Source of the DNA: Cavenderia fasciculata
Taxonomy: Eukaryota; Evosea; Eumycetozoa; Acytosteliales; Cavenderiaceae
DNA: 64,000 bases
Direction: 5' to 3'
NCBI RefSeq assembly: GCF_000203815.1
Contig: NW_004457736.1
Coordinates: 1,550,001-1,614,000, forward strand
The translations under genes and the position numbers were made by a program. The notes beneath the pieces are model-generated. The model made no database searches and had not been told where the DNA came from. It was given only the letters and a program-made list of their open reading frames with translations. Shown one piece after another: positions 32,677 through 42,758 of the stretch (the stretch's first letter is position 1; every line of letters begins with the position of its first letter).

Positions 32677-33002
32677 ATGATATAAAATTGTACGAAAAGC
32701 CTTTTAAAATATTTATCCCATCTTCCATCATTTTCTTTAAATTAAATTTACCAACCACCCCCCAATATAACTACACATACACAGTACTTTTAAAAAATAA
32801 CAACATATTCTCCAACCCAAACAAATCACTCACCTCCCTCTCGCACCCCAAACCCCTAAACCAAAACTCTGCAAACAAAATAGGATGACTATTCTATTTT
32901 TGTAATGCATCTATGAAACAATAAATTGATATAATAAGAATAAGATAATTGTAAAATCAACAAAACACAAAAATATAAATGATTATTATTTATTTTCTAT
33001 TT
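32677..33002. other. convergent intergenic region
   Basis: This lies between the stops of the calmodulin-like gene and the prolyl hydroxylase gene. It has a C-rich, T-poor patch around 32740-32880 and AATAAA-type sequences near 32925. No gene is seen. Confidence 0.4.
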
Positions 33003-33866
33003 TTAATATAACCAAGTTGTAATTGCCATTCTTTTATCACAATTTGATTCCAATACTTCATGTTCAATATGTTCACTAAGGAAAATTAATACTCTGTCTC
33101 CTATTGGGTCAACATCAGATGTTGAACCATTACGTCCATCGTAGAGACGTAGTTGTCCACCATCTTGTTGTTTCCATTCATAGTTTAGATAATAGATGAT
33201 TGTTATTCTACGACTATTCCCACCAAGAAAAGAGTCACAATGTTTAACATATCTTCCACCGTTTGGATAGATGGCTAATTGAGTTTGAGTCTTTTCACTT
33301 GCATAGTTGATAGTATTGTTTAGCTCGATTCGAAGATTATCTATACGTTGCAATAACTTTGATATGTTTGGTAGTCTTCCTTCTTGTAGATCTTTGTTGG
33401 TCTCTTTGTTTAGCCATACCAAAGAATCTGATCTAATCGATTTATCATTCCATTTACCATCACCTCTACTCATATTTGCCTCTTTTAATTTCTTTGATTC
33501 ATATAATCCATCACATTCCAAATATATATCTTGAATTGATAATTGTTGTTGTTCTTGTTGATCTTTAGTATTTGTTAAAAATTGATCTTTTACAAGATAA
33601 CCTTTTGTTTCTAGATCAATAATATCTTGTTTGTTAAAGTAATTGAATTTACTGTCATCTACAATCTTTAGTTCGACATATTTATCTTTATTGATTGGTG
33701 ATGGTGCAGCAACCGTTGGTTCTACTTGTTGTTTCTGTCTTTGATTTAATAATGATAATATTTGTGAAATGTCCCTACACAAATAAAAGTAAATTGTATT
33801 AGTTTTAAAAAGTACAATCAATAGAATGAATACTCTCTCTCTCTCTCTCTCTCTTATTGCATACAT
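33003..33866 (-). CDS. phyA: Skp1 prolyl 4-hydroxylase (2OG-Fe(II) dioxygenase)
   Basis: An open frame of 287 codons with the HIF-prolyl-hydroxylase fold at its C-terminal half: AIYPNGGRYVKHCDSF (Fe ligands His209 and Asp211), RITIIYYLNYEW, DGGQLRLYDG, DPIGDRVLIFLSEHIEHEV (third ligand His269) and DKRMAITTW (Arg279 for 2-oxoglutarate). In dictyostelids the enzyme of this type and size is PhyA, which hydroxylates a proline of Skp1 in response to oxygen, the first step of Skp1 glycosylation. It acts in the cytosol. The 5' end is uncertain: the first 30 or so codons (RERERER, then a hydrophobic stretch) look like translated intron ending in TTTGTGTAG before GGACATTTC, yet no upstream exon with the right phase was found. 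The call of function is firm; the start is not. Confidence 0.85.
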   Translation of the reverse strand: MYAIRERERERVFILLIVLFKTNTIYFYLCRDISQILSLLNQRQKQQVEPTVAAPSPINKDKYVELKIVDDSKFNYFNKQDIIDLETKGYLVKDQFLTNTKDQQEQQQLSIQDIYLECDGLYESKKLKEANMSRGDGKWNDKSIRSDSLVWLNKETNKDLQEGRLPNISKLLQRIDNLRIELNNTINYASEKTQTQLAIYPNGGRYVKHCDSFLGGNSRRITIIYYLNYEWKQQDGGQLRLYDGRNGSTSDVDPIGDRVLIFLSEHIEHEVLESNCDKRMAITTWLY

Positions 33867-34007
33867 TTATTTGAATGGTTATGTGAATATATATATATAT
33901 ATAATATTAAAGAGAATAAATAAATGAAAATGAGATTTGAAGGTTACGATGATTCATTCGTTGACACAATCAGATTTAGAAATATTTTAAAATTAAATAT
34001 TTAATAT

Positions 34008-34850
34008 TTAATATCTTTTGTTGTCTCTGTCTCTAGGAGGAGATCTATCCCTAGATCTATCCCTATCTCTATCTCTATTTCCGCCTCTACTATTATCTCT
34101 ATCTCTATCATTATAGTATCTATTACTATTATTATGATTATGATTATTGTCTCTATAATCACGTTGAGGGTAGTCTCTTCTTTCATCTCTTCTATTATCA
34201 TCCCTTCTTTGGTTATTATTGTTGTTTCTGTCTTGATAATCTCTATGATTATTATTATTATCTCTATCTCTATTGTCTCTTATATTATTATTATTATTGT
34301 TGTTCCTACTACTATAATTATCTCTACTGTCATGATCACCTCTACTCTTTATATCTCTTTCACGGTTGTTGTTGTTGTTGTTGTTGTTATTGTTATCTTT
34401 ATATCTATTTTCTGGATGATCTCTGTCTCTATCTTTTTTGTCTTTGTCTTGTTGACCGTCATCACCATCTTTATCATCATCTTTATCTTTATCTTTATCT
34501 TGTTTTGGTTTTCTATAGTCTTTGACATGATCAACTCTAATAGTTCTACCTAGTATCTTTACACCATTGAGATTATCAACAGCCAAGATAGTACTCTTTT
34601 GATCCATGTACTTGATGAATGCGAAACCCTGTGATTTACCAGTCTCCTTGTTTCTAACGAGATCGTATTCATCGACCTCTCCATACTGACTAAACACCGT
34701 CACTACATCACCTTCATTGAGATCGAATGGCATACCACCTGCAAATATCCAACAACTATGACTATAGTCCTCATGCCATGAACTAGTCTCTGATGCTCCA
34801 GATGTCATCTCATTTCTATTGATTCTTTGTATTTCTCTAACTACATTCAT
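34008..34850 (-). CDS. rbmx2: RBMX2/Ist3-type spliceosomal RRM protein
   Basis: Single exon, 280 residues. The N terminus (MNVVREIQRINRNE...SWHEDYSHSCWIFAGGMPFD) and the RRM (RNP2 CWIFAGGMP, RNP1 SQGFAFIKY, then STILAVDNLNGVKILGRTI and RVDHVKDYRKPK) match RBMX2/Ist3 closely; in yeast Ist3 is part of the RES complex that helps intron removal and nuclear pre-mRNA retention. The C-terminal 140 residues are Arg/Asp/Asn-rich repeats with scattered poly-Asn, typical of RS-like tails. It is followed closely in the same direction by phyA, with about 140 bp between. Confidence 0.92.
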   Translation of the reverse strand: MNVVREIQRINRNEMTSGASETSSWHEDYSHSCWIFAGGMPFDLNEGDVVTVFSQYGEVDEYDLVRNKETGKSQGFAFIKYMDQKSTILAVDNLNGVKILGRTIRVDHVKDYRKPKQDKDKDKDDDKDGDDGQQDKDKKDRDRDHPENRYKDNNNNNNNNNNRERDIKSRGDHDSRDNYSSRNNNNNNNIRDNRDRDNNNNHRDYQDRNNNNNQRRDDNRRDERRDYPQRDYRDNNHNHNNSNRYYNDRDRDNSRGGNRDRDRDRSRDRSPPRDRDNKRY

Positions 34851-35070
34851 GATTTATTGCTAAGATATGATTATGATTGTTGAATAGATAGATGATAGAT
34901 ATATATATTAGTTTATAAACAAATTAATTAAATTTGAAAATGAACTTGATGAGATGGTCTCCCCTGATTCATCTGATTACTTTTTTCAAATCTCGGCGTT
35001 ATTCATCAATCATCATTCATTCATTAATAACAAACAAATACATAAATTATATATATATATATTAATTACA

Positions 35071-35757
35071 ATGGCTACTCCCATACCTCCCTCTTCATCA
35101 TCTTCCTCATCATCTACAGATATAATTGAAAAAGAGATATTTAATAGTAATAATGATAAATCATATACAATCAAAAAGTGTACACATAATGCATTGAAAA
35201 AGAATCTAAAAGAGATGTTTCCAACACCAATACAAGACAACGATGATAATCTCTATGTTGTCATGTTTTGGTTCAAGACTGATCTTCCAATGAGTGGATA
35301 TTCTGATAAAACAGAGACTGAACGTGAAACTCAAGCTTCAAAGGTAATATTGATTTGATTCTCCCATTTCAACATTGTATTTATATTATTCTTTATTATT
35401 AGTTTGCTATACTTGGAAACTCAATTTCAACATCAATTATAGATAAAGGATATTGGTCTGATTTCATTGATCCAATGTCTGGTATTCCAGTATGTATAAA
35501 TAATATTACCCATTAAATATTACCAACCTTGATATTAATCAATATTGATTTAATTAAAGTCATTGACTAGAGAAAATGCCAATGCTATATTTGTACCATC
35601 GGAACATGGACATTCATTGGGTATTGAAATAGTTGATGTTGGATGTTGTCAGGTAATGGTTCATCCACTATGGAAGGTTCGTGCTTTCTTTTCAATGGTC
35701 GTTGCATCTGCACCACTTGATGTAATTTTAGATTCTGTAAACTCAAATTTTAATTAA
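35071..35757 (+). CDS. mmadhc: MMADHC (cblD) homologue, short form
   Basis: Exons 35071-35343, 35403-35489 and 35560-35757 give 185 residues. The match is to the C-terminal domain of MMADHC: ALKKNLKEMFP, ERETQASKFAI, KGYWSDFIDPMSGIP, HSLGIEIVDVGCCQVMVHPLW. In animals this protein partners MMACHC and directs cobalamin to methionine synthase or methylmalonyl-CoA mutase. The animal protein is about 300 residues; this one lacks most of the N-terminal region, with only a Ser-rich leader. I chose the ATG at 35071 (TACAATGGCT); an in-frame ATG at 34954 would add 39 residues that look like AT-rich leader rather than a clear mitochondrial presequence. Whether it serves cytosol, mitochondria or both is therefore open. 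Confidence 0.88.
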
Positions 35758-35848
35758 TTAAAAAGATCATATATATATATACCTAATTGGATTGTATTGG
35801 ATTATTTATTATTATTTATGGTTGGATTGGATTGAAATCGAATCAAAT

Positions 35849-37269
35849 TTAATTGATTGGTTGTTTTGATAAACAAACTGTGCAAATTGGATCATCTTTT
35901 TTGTTACTAGTTTGACATCCTCCACATTTCCATCCATTTTCAGTTTTGGTTGAAGTTGTTGTTGTAGTAGTAGCAGTAGCAGGGGTAGTTGTAATAGTTT
36001 CATTTTTAGCGATTGGTGCGTCGTTGTTATCATTATTTTTTGGTTTATATGAAGCGTCAGTATCAAATACAAAACTGCTGGATGATCCAGCAACATCAGG
36101 TTTAATGGAATTGTTGTCAGTCTGACTTGATCCATTTGCACTAAATAATGCTCCACTATTAGATGTTGTGGTTGTTGTTGTACCAGTGTTGTTTGTATTG
36201 GGACTTAATCCTAATTGAATATTATTACTATTATTTGTTGGCGCAGTAGTGGTATTATCAGTAGTAGTAGTAGTAGTAGTAGTTTTTGGACCATTATTGT
36301 TAATTGTTAAACTATTTTCGTCATCTTGTTTCTTTACAATATTATTATTATTATTATTACTATTATTATTATTTACACCAAAGTTGAAAAGTGAAGATGA
36401 AGCAGAAGTAGATACTAATTGTGGTTGTTGTTGTTGTTGTTGTGGTTGTTGTTGTGGTTGTTCAGTTCCTCCCAATTTAAATGAACCTCCATTTGTATTA
36501 ATAATATTTGATGATGATATTGGAGAGGTTGTCAAGATTGGTTTGTTTGATGATGAAGGAGCCAAAGTTGATCCCATCAATGATGAGAGCAATGGTGAAG
36601 TTGCAGAGGTGGAGGAGGTTGATGATAATGGTGGAGTGCTACCAAACAAAGAAGATGAATTCGATGTAAATATCGATGATGAGTTTGATGTGAATATAGA
36701 TGATGTTGGAGCAGCAGAGGAACTCGATAAAGTATTGGTGGTGGTAGTAGTTGGTGAAGGTCCAAAGTTGAAACCCTTGAAATCTGCAAATGGATTACTA
36801 TTTACCTTGATCATCGTTGATGGTTGTTCACCATTATGTAATGCTGCTTTGGTTTCAGTGGCCGCTGTTGCTGCTGCTGGTTGTGGTTGAGCTGCTGCTG
36901 CTTGCTTATTTCTTGGTTTTAATTTAAATATTCTAGAATAATATAAATGATACACCAATATTAATAACCATCATCAACCAGACCGTCATAGTCATAGTCG
37001 CATTTAATACAAACTTTCTCTTTGCAAGTTCTTCTGGTGGAGCTCTCTCCATTGGTCCTTCGAATGGATCGCGATCATCATCTTCCTCTTCTTCGAAACG
37101 TTCTCTTGTTAATTGATTTCCTGTTGTTCTTTTCTTTGATTCTGTTATTGTTTGATTGATTGATGATGATAACATAAATAGAGTTTGTTAGTATGTTTGA
37201 ATGAATGAGTGAATGAATGACTGGCTCACGTGACCCTTTTGTGGGTGATTGACACATACCTCTTGCCAT
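35849..37269 (-). CDS. Nup50-like nucleoporin with RanBP2-type zinc finger
   Basis: Exons 37269-37260 (10 nt, MAR plus one base), 37141-37015 and 36932-35849 give 406 residues. The N terminus (MARESKKRTTGNQLTRERF, an acidic stretch, RAPPEELAKRKIFKLKPRNK) resembles the importin-binding start of Nup50, and FADFKGFNFG matches its FKGF motif. The middle is Ser/Thr/Asn/Gln low complexity with a few FG-type pairs (SLFGS, LFNFG). The last 30 residues are a RanBP2-type zinc finger (WKCGGCQTSNKKDD, CTVC). Animal Nup50 ends in a Ran-binding domain instead, so this is a different C-terminal choice or a related pore protein. The donor of intron 2 is GTTTGT, the only one that keeps the frame. A role in nuclear import is inferred. 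Confidence 0.7.
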
Positions 37270-37859
37270 GATGATGATCTATTATATCTGTTATATCTAT
37301 TATATCTACTATATACTATGATATATCAAATGAATACTATACGTAAATAATAACTAATAATAAATAATAATAACTACTGTATAATACAAATAGGGTGACT
37401 CCCAAACAAACCCAATCGCGATCAGTTTCCATCGGCGCCAAAAAAAGAAAGTATAATTTAAATTATTTTTTGTTTAAAAACAAAAAGTGAGAGAATTTAA
37501 ATCAACAATGAATGATCATAGGTCTAAACTACCAGATTATTTCGATCATCATAAATAATAATACTAAAATTTAATCTACTATCTTTTACTATGATTTTAA
37601 AAATGTAAAGATGGTTATATTAATAAAAACTAGTTTATCACCTGAGACAGTTTGAAACTTGAAAGTAAGTAAAAAAGAAAAATAGATAATTTTTAATATT
37701 ATAACCACACATTTCTCCTTTGAATTTGAGGATTTTAATTTAGTTTGGTTTTGGTGTCAGCGTGACTTACAGATAGACCATATTATTATTATTATTTGTT
37801 GGGTAGATAGATAGATATAAGTAGTACTAATAGTAAACAACCAACAATCAACCTAAAAG
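37270..37859. other. divergent intergenic region
   Basis: Between the Nup50-like and RhoGEF starts. AT-rich with A/T homopolymers and (ATT)n runs. No gene or RNA is recognised; presumably it holds both promoters. Confidence 0.4.
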
Positions 37860-38248
37860 ATGAAAGATGACGATGATTTAGATGTCGACATTGAAAGATT
37901 CAATAAACTGAAAAAGAAATCATCTTCATCTCTGGATGTATCATCATCAGCTGATAATAATATTATTAGTAAACAAGAAAAGAAAGAACTTAAAGAAAGA
38001 GAAAAGGAAAGAGAAAAGAAGGAAAAAGAGGAAAAGAAGAAATTAAAATCATCTTCTAAGAAGATTAATACTTCTTCAAATGGTGATTCTTCCTCTTCCT
38101 CCTTTTCATCAGCACAACTTGAAATTAGTACACCAAGTGGATTTAAACAAACAACTACACCACCAATACCATCTGCATTAACAAAACCATCAATATTTAC
38201 TTTGATACAATCACCAGTATCTGATTATAGTAGTAGTAATGATGATAT

Positions 38249-38279
<31 letters not shown>

Positions 38280-38689
38280 GAACAATATATTGAACCAGAA
38301 CCAGAATTAGAGGAACCTGAACATTATTATTATAGTGGTAAAAAAGAGAAATTATATTACAAGGTATCACCACAACTATTACAAGATGTATTGAAATGGG
38401 AAGAGAAAAAGACAAGTTATCAAAAGGCAATAGATGGTCTATTGAAAAAGAAAACTCAAATGTTGGATCTATTATTCAATGACTACTTGGAAGAGATGAT
38501 TCCAATACTCGATCAACACAACTTTGATGCTCAATTCAAGAATGAAATCATTGGTCGTGAACGTGAAAGATTGGAAGCATCTAAACTTAAATTATTTGGT
38601 TCTGGTAATGCTTCCATTACTGCTTTGGAAACTCAAATCTCTCAAAGGAAAAAAGAAATTAATGTATGTAAAGATTGATAATTATATAT

Positions 38690-38746
<57 letters not shown>

Positions 38747-41075
38747 TCATTTTAACTTTTTTATTTTATTTATAGATGCATAATAAAATAACATTAATTC
38801 AATCAGTTGTTAGAGGATGGTTACAAAAGAGGAGATATCAAGAAATGAAAAAGAGAATTGAAAGAAGAAACAAATGTGTATTGGAGATTATAGAGACTGA
38901 AAGAACCTATGTCAATAGTTTAAATATCATTATGAATCAATTTTTGGCACCTCTTCAAACCATTCGAAAGGATCTCTTGTCACAATCTGAAATTAGTAGC
39001 ATCTTTTCAAATTGTTCATCACTTCAAGGAATTCATCAAGAACTCTTGGAATCGCTGGAAAAGAAATGGAAGAATTGGGATCATCATCAATCCACTATTG
39101 CCGATAGTTTTCAACCACTCATTCCCTACCTCAAACTGTACATTCAATATATCAACAATTTCAACAATGCTATCAATACATTAAACGATTGTAAAAAAAG
39201 AGATTCAAAAGTAAATCAATTCTTTTTTAAAGTATGTATAAATAATAATAATAATTAATAATTCAGCCAATCATTTAAATTAATTATTATTTTATTATTT
39301 TAGGACTGTAAAAATAATGTACAATTAAAAAATAAAGATTTCCTTGATCTTCAAATTCAACCAGTACAAAGAATCCCAAGATATAAATTATTATTAATGG
39401 TAATTAAAGAAATCGATAGAGGTATCCTACCATTCTTCATTTTATTAATATATTTTAATTTTAGGAATTATTAAAAAATACACCAACAATTCATAAAGAT
39501 TTTGATTTAATTACCAAAGCACTTAGAGCAGTTCAAGATGTAGCATCATCAATCAATGAAAGTAAAAGAAATGCAGAAGGTTTGGAAAAAATGATTCAAA
39601 TTCAAGCTTCATTAATTCAAACAAATATTGTAAGTAAAAATATTTTAATAATAATAATAATTTAGATTTTTTATTTTAATTTTTTATTTTTATTTTAATT
39701 TTAGGAATTAGTTCAACCATATAGAAGACATTTAAAAGATGGAATAATAATGTTTGAAAAGAGAGGAGTATTAAAAGAACGTGTATTATTCCTATTTAAT
39801 GATTCATTATTGTTGTGTAAAAAGAGACCAAATATAATGAGTGGAACATTGTTTGATACATCGCCTCGATACTCGATTGCTACACATCTCAAACTAGCCA
39901 GTTGTATTGTTTTACCAACTGAACAACCACAACATTCTCTCAAATACAAAGATGCAAGTGGTATGGTTCAAAATGGATCGTCCGATCAGACTCTTAAATC
40001 CATATCCTATGGGTTTGCTGTGTTGGGAAGAGAACATCTTTATTTCTACACTAAAAATGCAATTGAACAATTGGAATGGATCGAGTTGATCAAGGGTATT
40101 GTCAAGGAAATTGATCGTAACCACTCTACACTCAGAAAGGAGGAAGCAGAAGATGCAGGTGACCAAATGTTGGTACGTGAAAGTCATTCAAGATTGAGTA
40201 CAATGATCGACGGATCAATGTCTGGAACTGTTCCCAATCCAAATAGATTATCAACTCGTATTATTGAAAGAGAATCAAGAGATCAATTACAACAACAACA
40301 ACAACAGGGTCCAATAGTCATTGAAAGAACATCTAGAAATTCATCCTCACCTCCAAATAATAATACTTTACTTGCTTCTTCATTGACAACCCAACAAGTT
40401 TCCTCTTTTTCTTCTTCTTCTTCTTCTTTACTTGCAAATAGTATTGGTAATACTAGTCCACCATTACAACAACAACAATCATTTGGTAGAACGAGTAATT
40501 TGTCAACAACATTTTCAACTATATCATTATTACAACAATCTTCATCATCATCACCACCATTACCATCATACCAAAACAAATCAATTAGAGAATTGATAGA
40601 TATTATCGCTCAATTGAATGATTTGTACCAACAATTATTTTCACCACTAGATTCACTTCAATCTGTATTTTCAGAGTATATCAAACATATTCAATCGGCA
40701 AACATGAACCAAACACTTGCAAATATTTCGACCATCCTAAACAAGATTGTTGGACTAAAACGACGATCGGTTGAATTAATGAGAGAAGAGAATCTAACCA
40801 AACAACTTCAAGATGTAATAGTCCAAGGAAAAGAAAACATTGGAGCTTACAATGAATGGGTAAAGAGAGCTCATCCAAATCCCAACGATCCAGCCAGTCA
40901 ACAACCTCGGTTCCTTGTTATCAATCTTATGAAATGGTACAACACGTTACATGGAACATGGAGAATGATTTTGGATTTTGATTCTTCATTATCTTCCTCT
41001 TCAAACAATATGTCTCCTCCCAATGCTTTTTCATCTCCATTATCATCAACCATTTCAACTAGTTCTTTGGTTTAA
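37860..41075 (+). CDS. RhoGEF with IQ motif, DH and PH domains
   Basis: Five exons (37860-38663, 38776-39231, 39304-39399, 39465-39629, 39705-41075) give 963 residues. The N-terminal 270 residues are Lys/Glu and Ser-rich with coiled-coil character. An IQ motif (IQSVVRGWLQKRR, about 276-288) begins exon 2. The DH domain runs about 295-510 (CVLEIIETERTYVNSLNIIM, IQPVQRIPRYKLLLM, ELLKNTPTIHKDFD). The PH domain follows (LKDGIIMFEKRGVLKERVLF, LYFYTKNAIEQLEWIELIKG), then a Gln/Ser-rich tail with a helical end. DH-PH proteins activate Rho/Rac GTPases at membranes; the IQ motif suggests calmodulin control. The exact Rac target is unknown. Intron 1 carries a long (TTTA)n tract. Confidence 0.93.
38690..38741. 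repeat. (TTTA)n microsatellite in RhoGEF intron 1
   Basis: About 13 tetranucleotide units lie between the donor at 38664 and the acceptor at 38775. They are non-coding and likely polymorphic in length. Confidence 0.85.
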
Positions 41076-41277
41076 ATAAATCTCTATAGTATTCTTTTTT
41101 GATATACTGGCAATTATTAACTGACAGATCTATGATCATCCAGTCATAAGATAACCAAATAATAATAATTAATTTAATTATTGGTGAGTCATCATCCAAT
41201 GAAAATCACAACCAAAAAACGACCTTAAAAGGTTTGAATCATATATTAAAAATCATTATAGTAAATCTATCTCAAGA

Positions 41278-42594
41278 ATGAGTATACATTCAACAGATAA
41301 CTATCGTACTAGTAATAGTAATAGTAATAGAAATACTTCGTCGTCGACTCTGTCAACCTCATCATCATCTGATGATAACAAGAATATAGTTGAAGAGATT
41401 AAAAAGTTAGATATCAATTTAAATAGACTCATACAATCATGTGAGAAACTAATATCAACCGATTCAAATAACAAGGATATCATTACTGTAGAAAAGGTAT
41501 ATATACATATATATAGTCATAATCATCATCTCATACTTTTATTAATCTTTGTATTATTTAGTATGTTCCTGTATTATTTACTAAATTAAGACAAATTAAA
41601 GAATTGATAGAGAATTATTCTATTGGACAAGGTAAAGATAATGTATCATCTCCTTCAATATTTAGACATGTGACAAAGGGTGGAGGTAGTGGTAAAGGAA
41701 CACCAACAACAGAGTCTTCACCATTAAAACTATCTTCCATCGCACCTGCCGACAATGTAAATAATATCAAACCATATCAAATACCAACTAAAGAAGTATT
41801 GAATGAATATACTAGAAAGGTTAATGTATTATTTGGTTTAATTAATCAAGGAAAATTGGTAAGTCGACTACTCTATTCAGTTGTTGTTGGTTGTCTCTAA
41901 AGTCGACTTTTGATTCTAATATTCTTTTCTTTTTAAGGAATCACCAATATCAAACAAATTATCAATGATTAGATTACAATCAAGTTATATACCACATGCA
42001 CAAAAAATGAATGAAGTACATGCAGTACTAAAGACTAAAAACAAAGAGGAAAAGAAAAAGACTGATATTCTACTACAAAACGATCAACCAAACTCTCATT
42101 CATTACCATCTTCATTGGCCACTTCGTCAATGCTGCCATCGATAGCTTCACCAAGTCTGCATTTTAGAAATACATTTAAAAATAGAAATGAAGAATTGAA
42201 ACAATTGTTGGGTGAGAAGCATGGTGGTGGCGGTGATGGATTGTTTGATGAACAAGCAGAAGACGATGTAGATTCATCGTTTAAAGATGTTACACTTAGA
42301 CAAAAACAATTACAAACAGATTATACCGATGAAATGGTTTCATCTTCCAAATACCTCAAAGAGTATAGTGAAAGAATGTCAACCAAACTAACTGGTGATA
42401 ACCATAAAATCGATGAATTGTCATCGATACTGACAAACAATCACAGTAAAATTGGAGAACAAAATGATAGACTCAAAACCTATCTCAAGGAATCATCAAG
42501 TGATACATTGAATTATTGTATCATTATCATTGTAGTCATTTTAGTTTTCATGGGAACTTATATGTTAATGAAAATGAGTCCTAAAACAAATTAA
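41278..42594 (+). CDS. use1: Use1-like ER SNARE
   Basis: Exons 41278-41496, 41562-41858 and 41938-42594 give 390 residues. The N terminus is Ser/Asn-rich and then helical (VEEIKKLDINLNRLIQSCEK, YVPVLFTKLRQIKELIENYS). Near the C terminus a SNARE-like helix (RQKQLQTDYTDEMVSSSKYL...HKIDELSSILTNNHSKIGEQ) leads into a tail anchor (CIIIIVVILVFMGTYMLM) and KMSPKTN, like the MPK ending of animal Use1. Use1 works with Sec20 and syntaxin 18/Ufe1 in Golgi-to-ER fusion. The length is larger than yeast Use1 because of low-complexity inserts. Another Qc/Qb SNARE cannot be excluded, but the tail-anchored plan is clear. Confidence 0.7.
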
Positions 42595-42758
42595 AAATTA
42601 AATAATTAAATAAATAAAATGTACAGATAAATAGATAAATAATTATGCGCGTATAAAAAAAGGATTATATATTATATTATATTATTATTATTAATTTAGC
42701 AAGGTGGGTTGTTGTTGTATTTTCTCTTTCTCTTACTTTCTTTCTCTCTCTTTCTTTT

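Noticed and set aside
33780-33866. N-terminal RERERER and hydrophobic stretch of phyA as a membrane anchor
   Set aside because: It looks like intron sequence read in frame, ending in TTTGTGTAG; PhyA-type enzymes are cytosolic. Kept only as a start-site uncertainty.
34134-34553. 139-codon hydrophobic plus-strand frame
   Set aside because: Antisense shadow of the Arg/Asp/Asn repeats of RBMX2.
36249-36890. 213-codon plus-strand frame rich in Val and Cys
   Set aside because: Antisense shadow of the Ser/Thr/Gln-rich exon of the Nup50-like gene.
38690-38741. Array-like tetranucleotide repeat, possible CRISPR or satellite
   Set aside because: It is a simple (TTTA)n microsatellite in an intron with no spacers.
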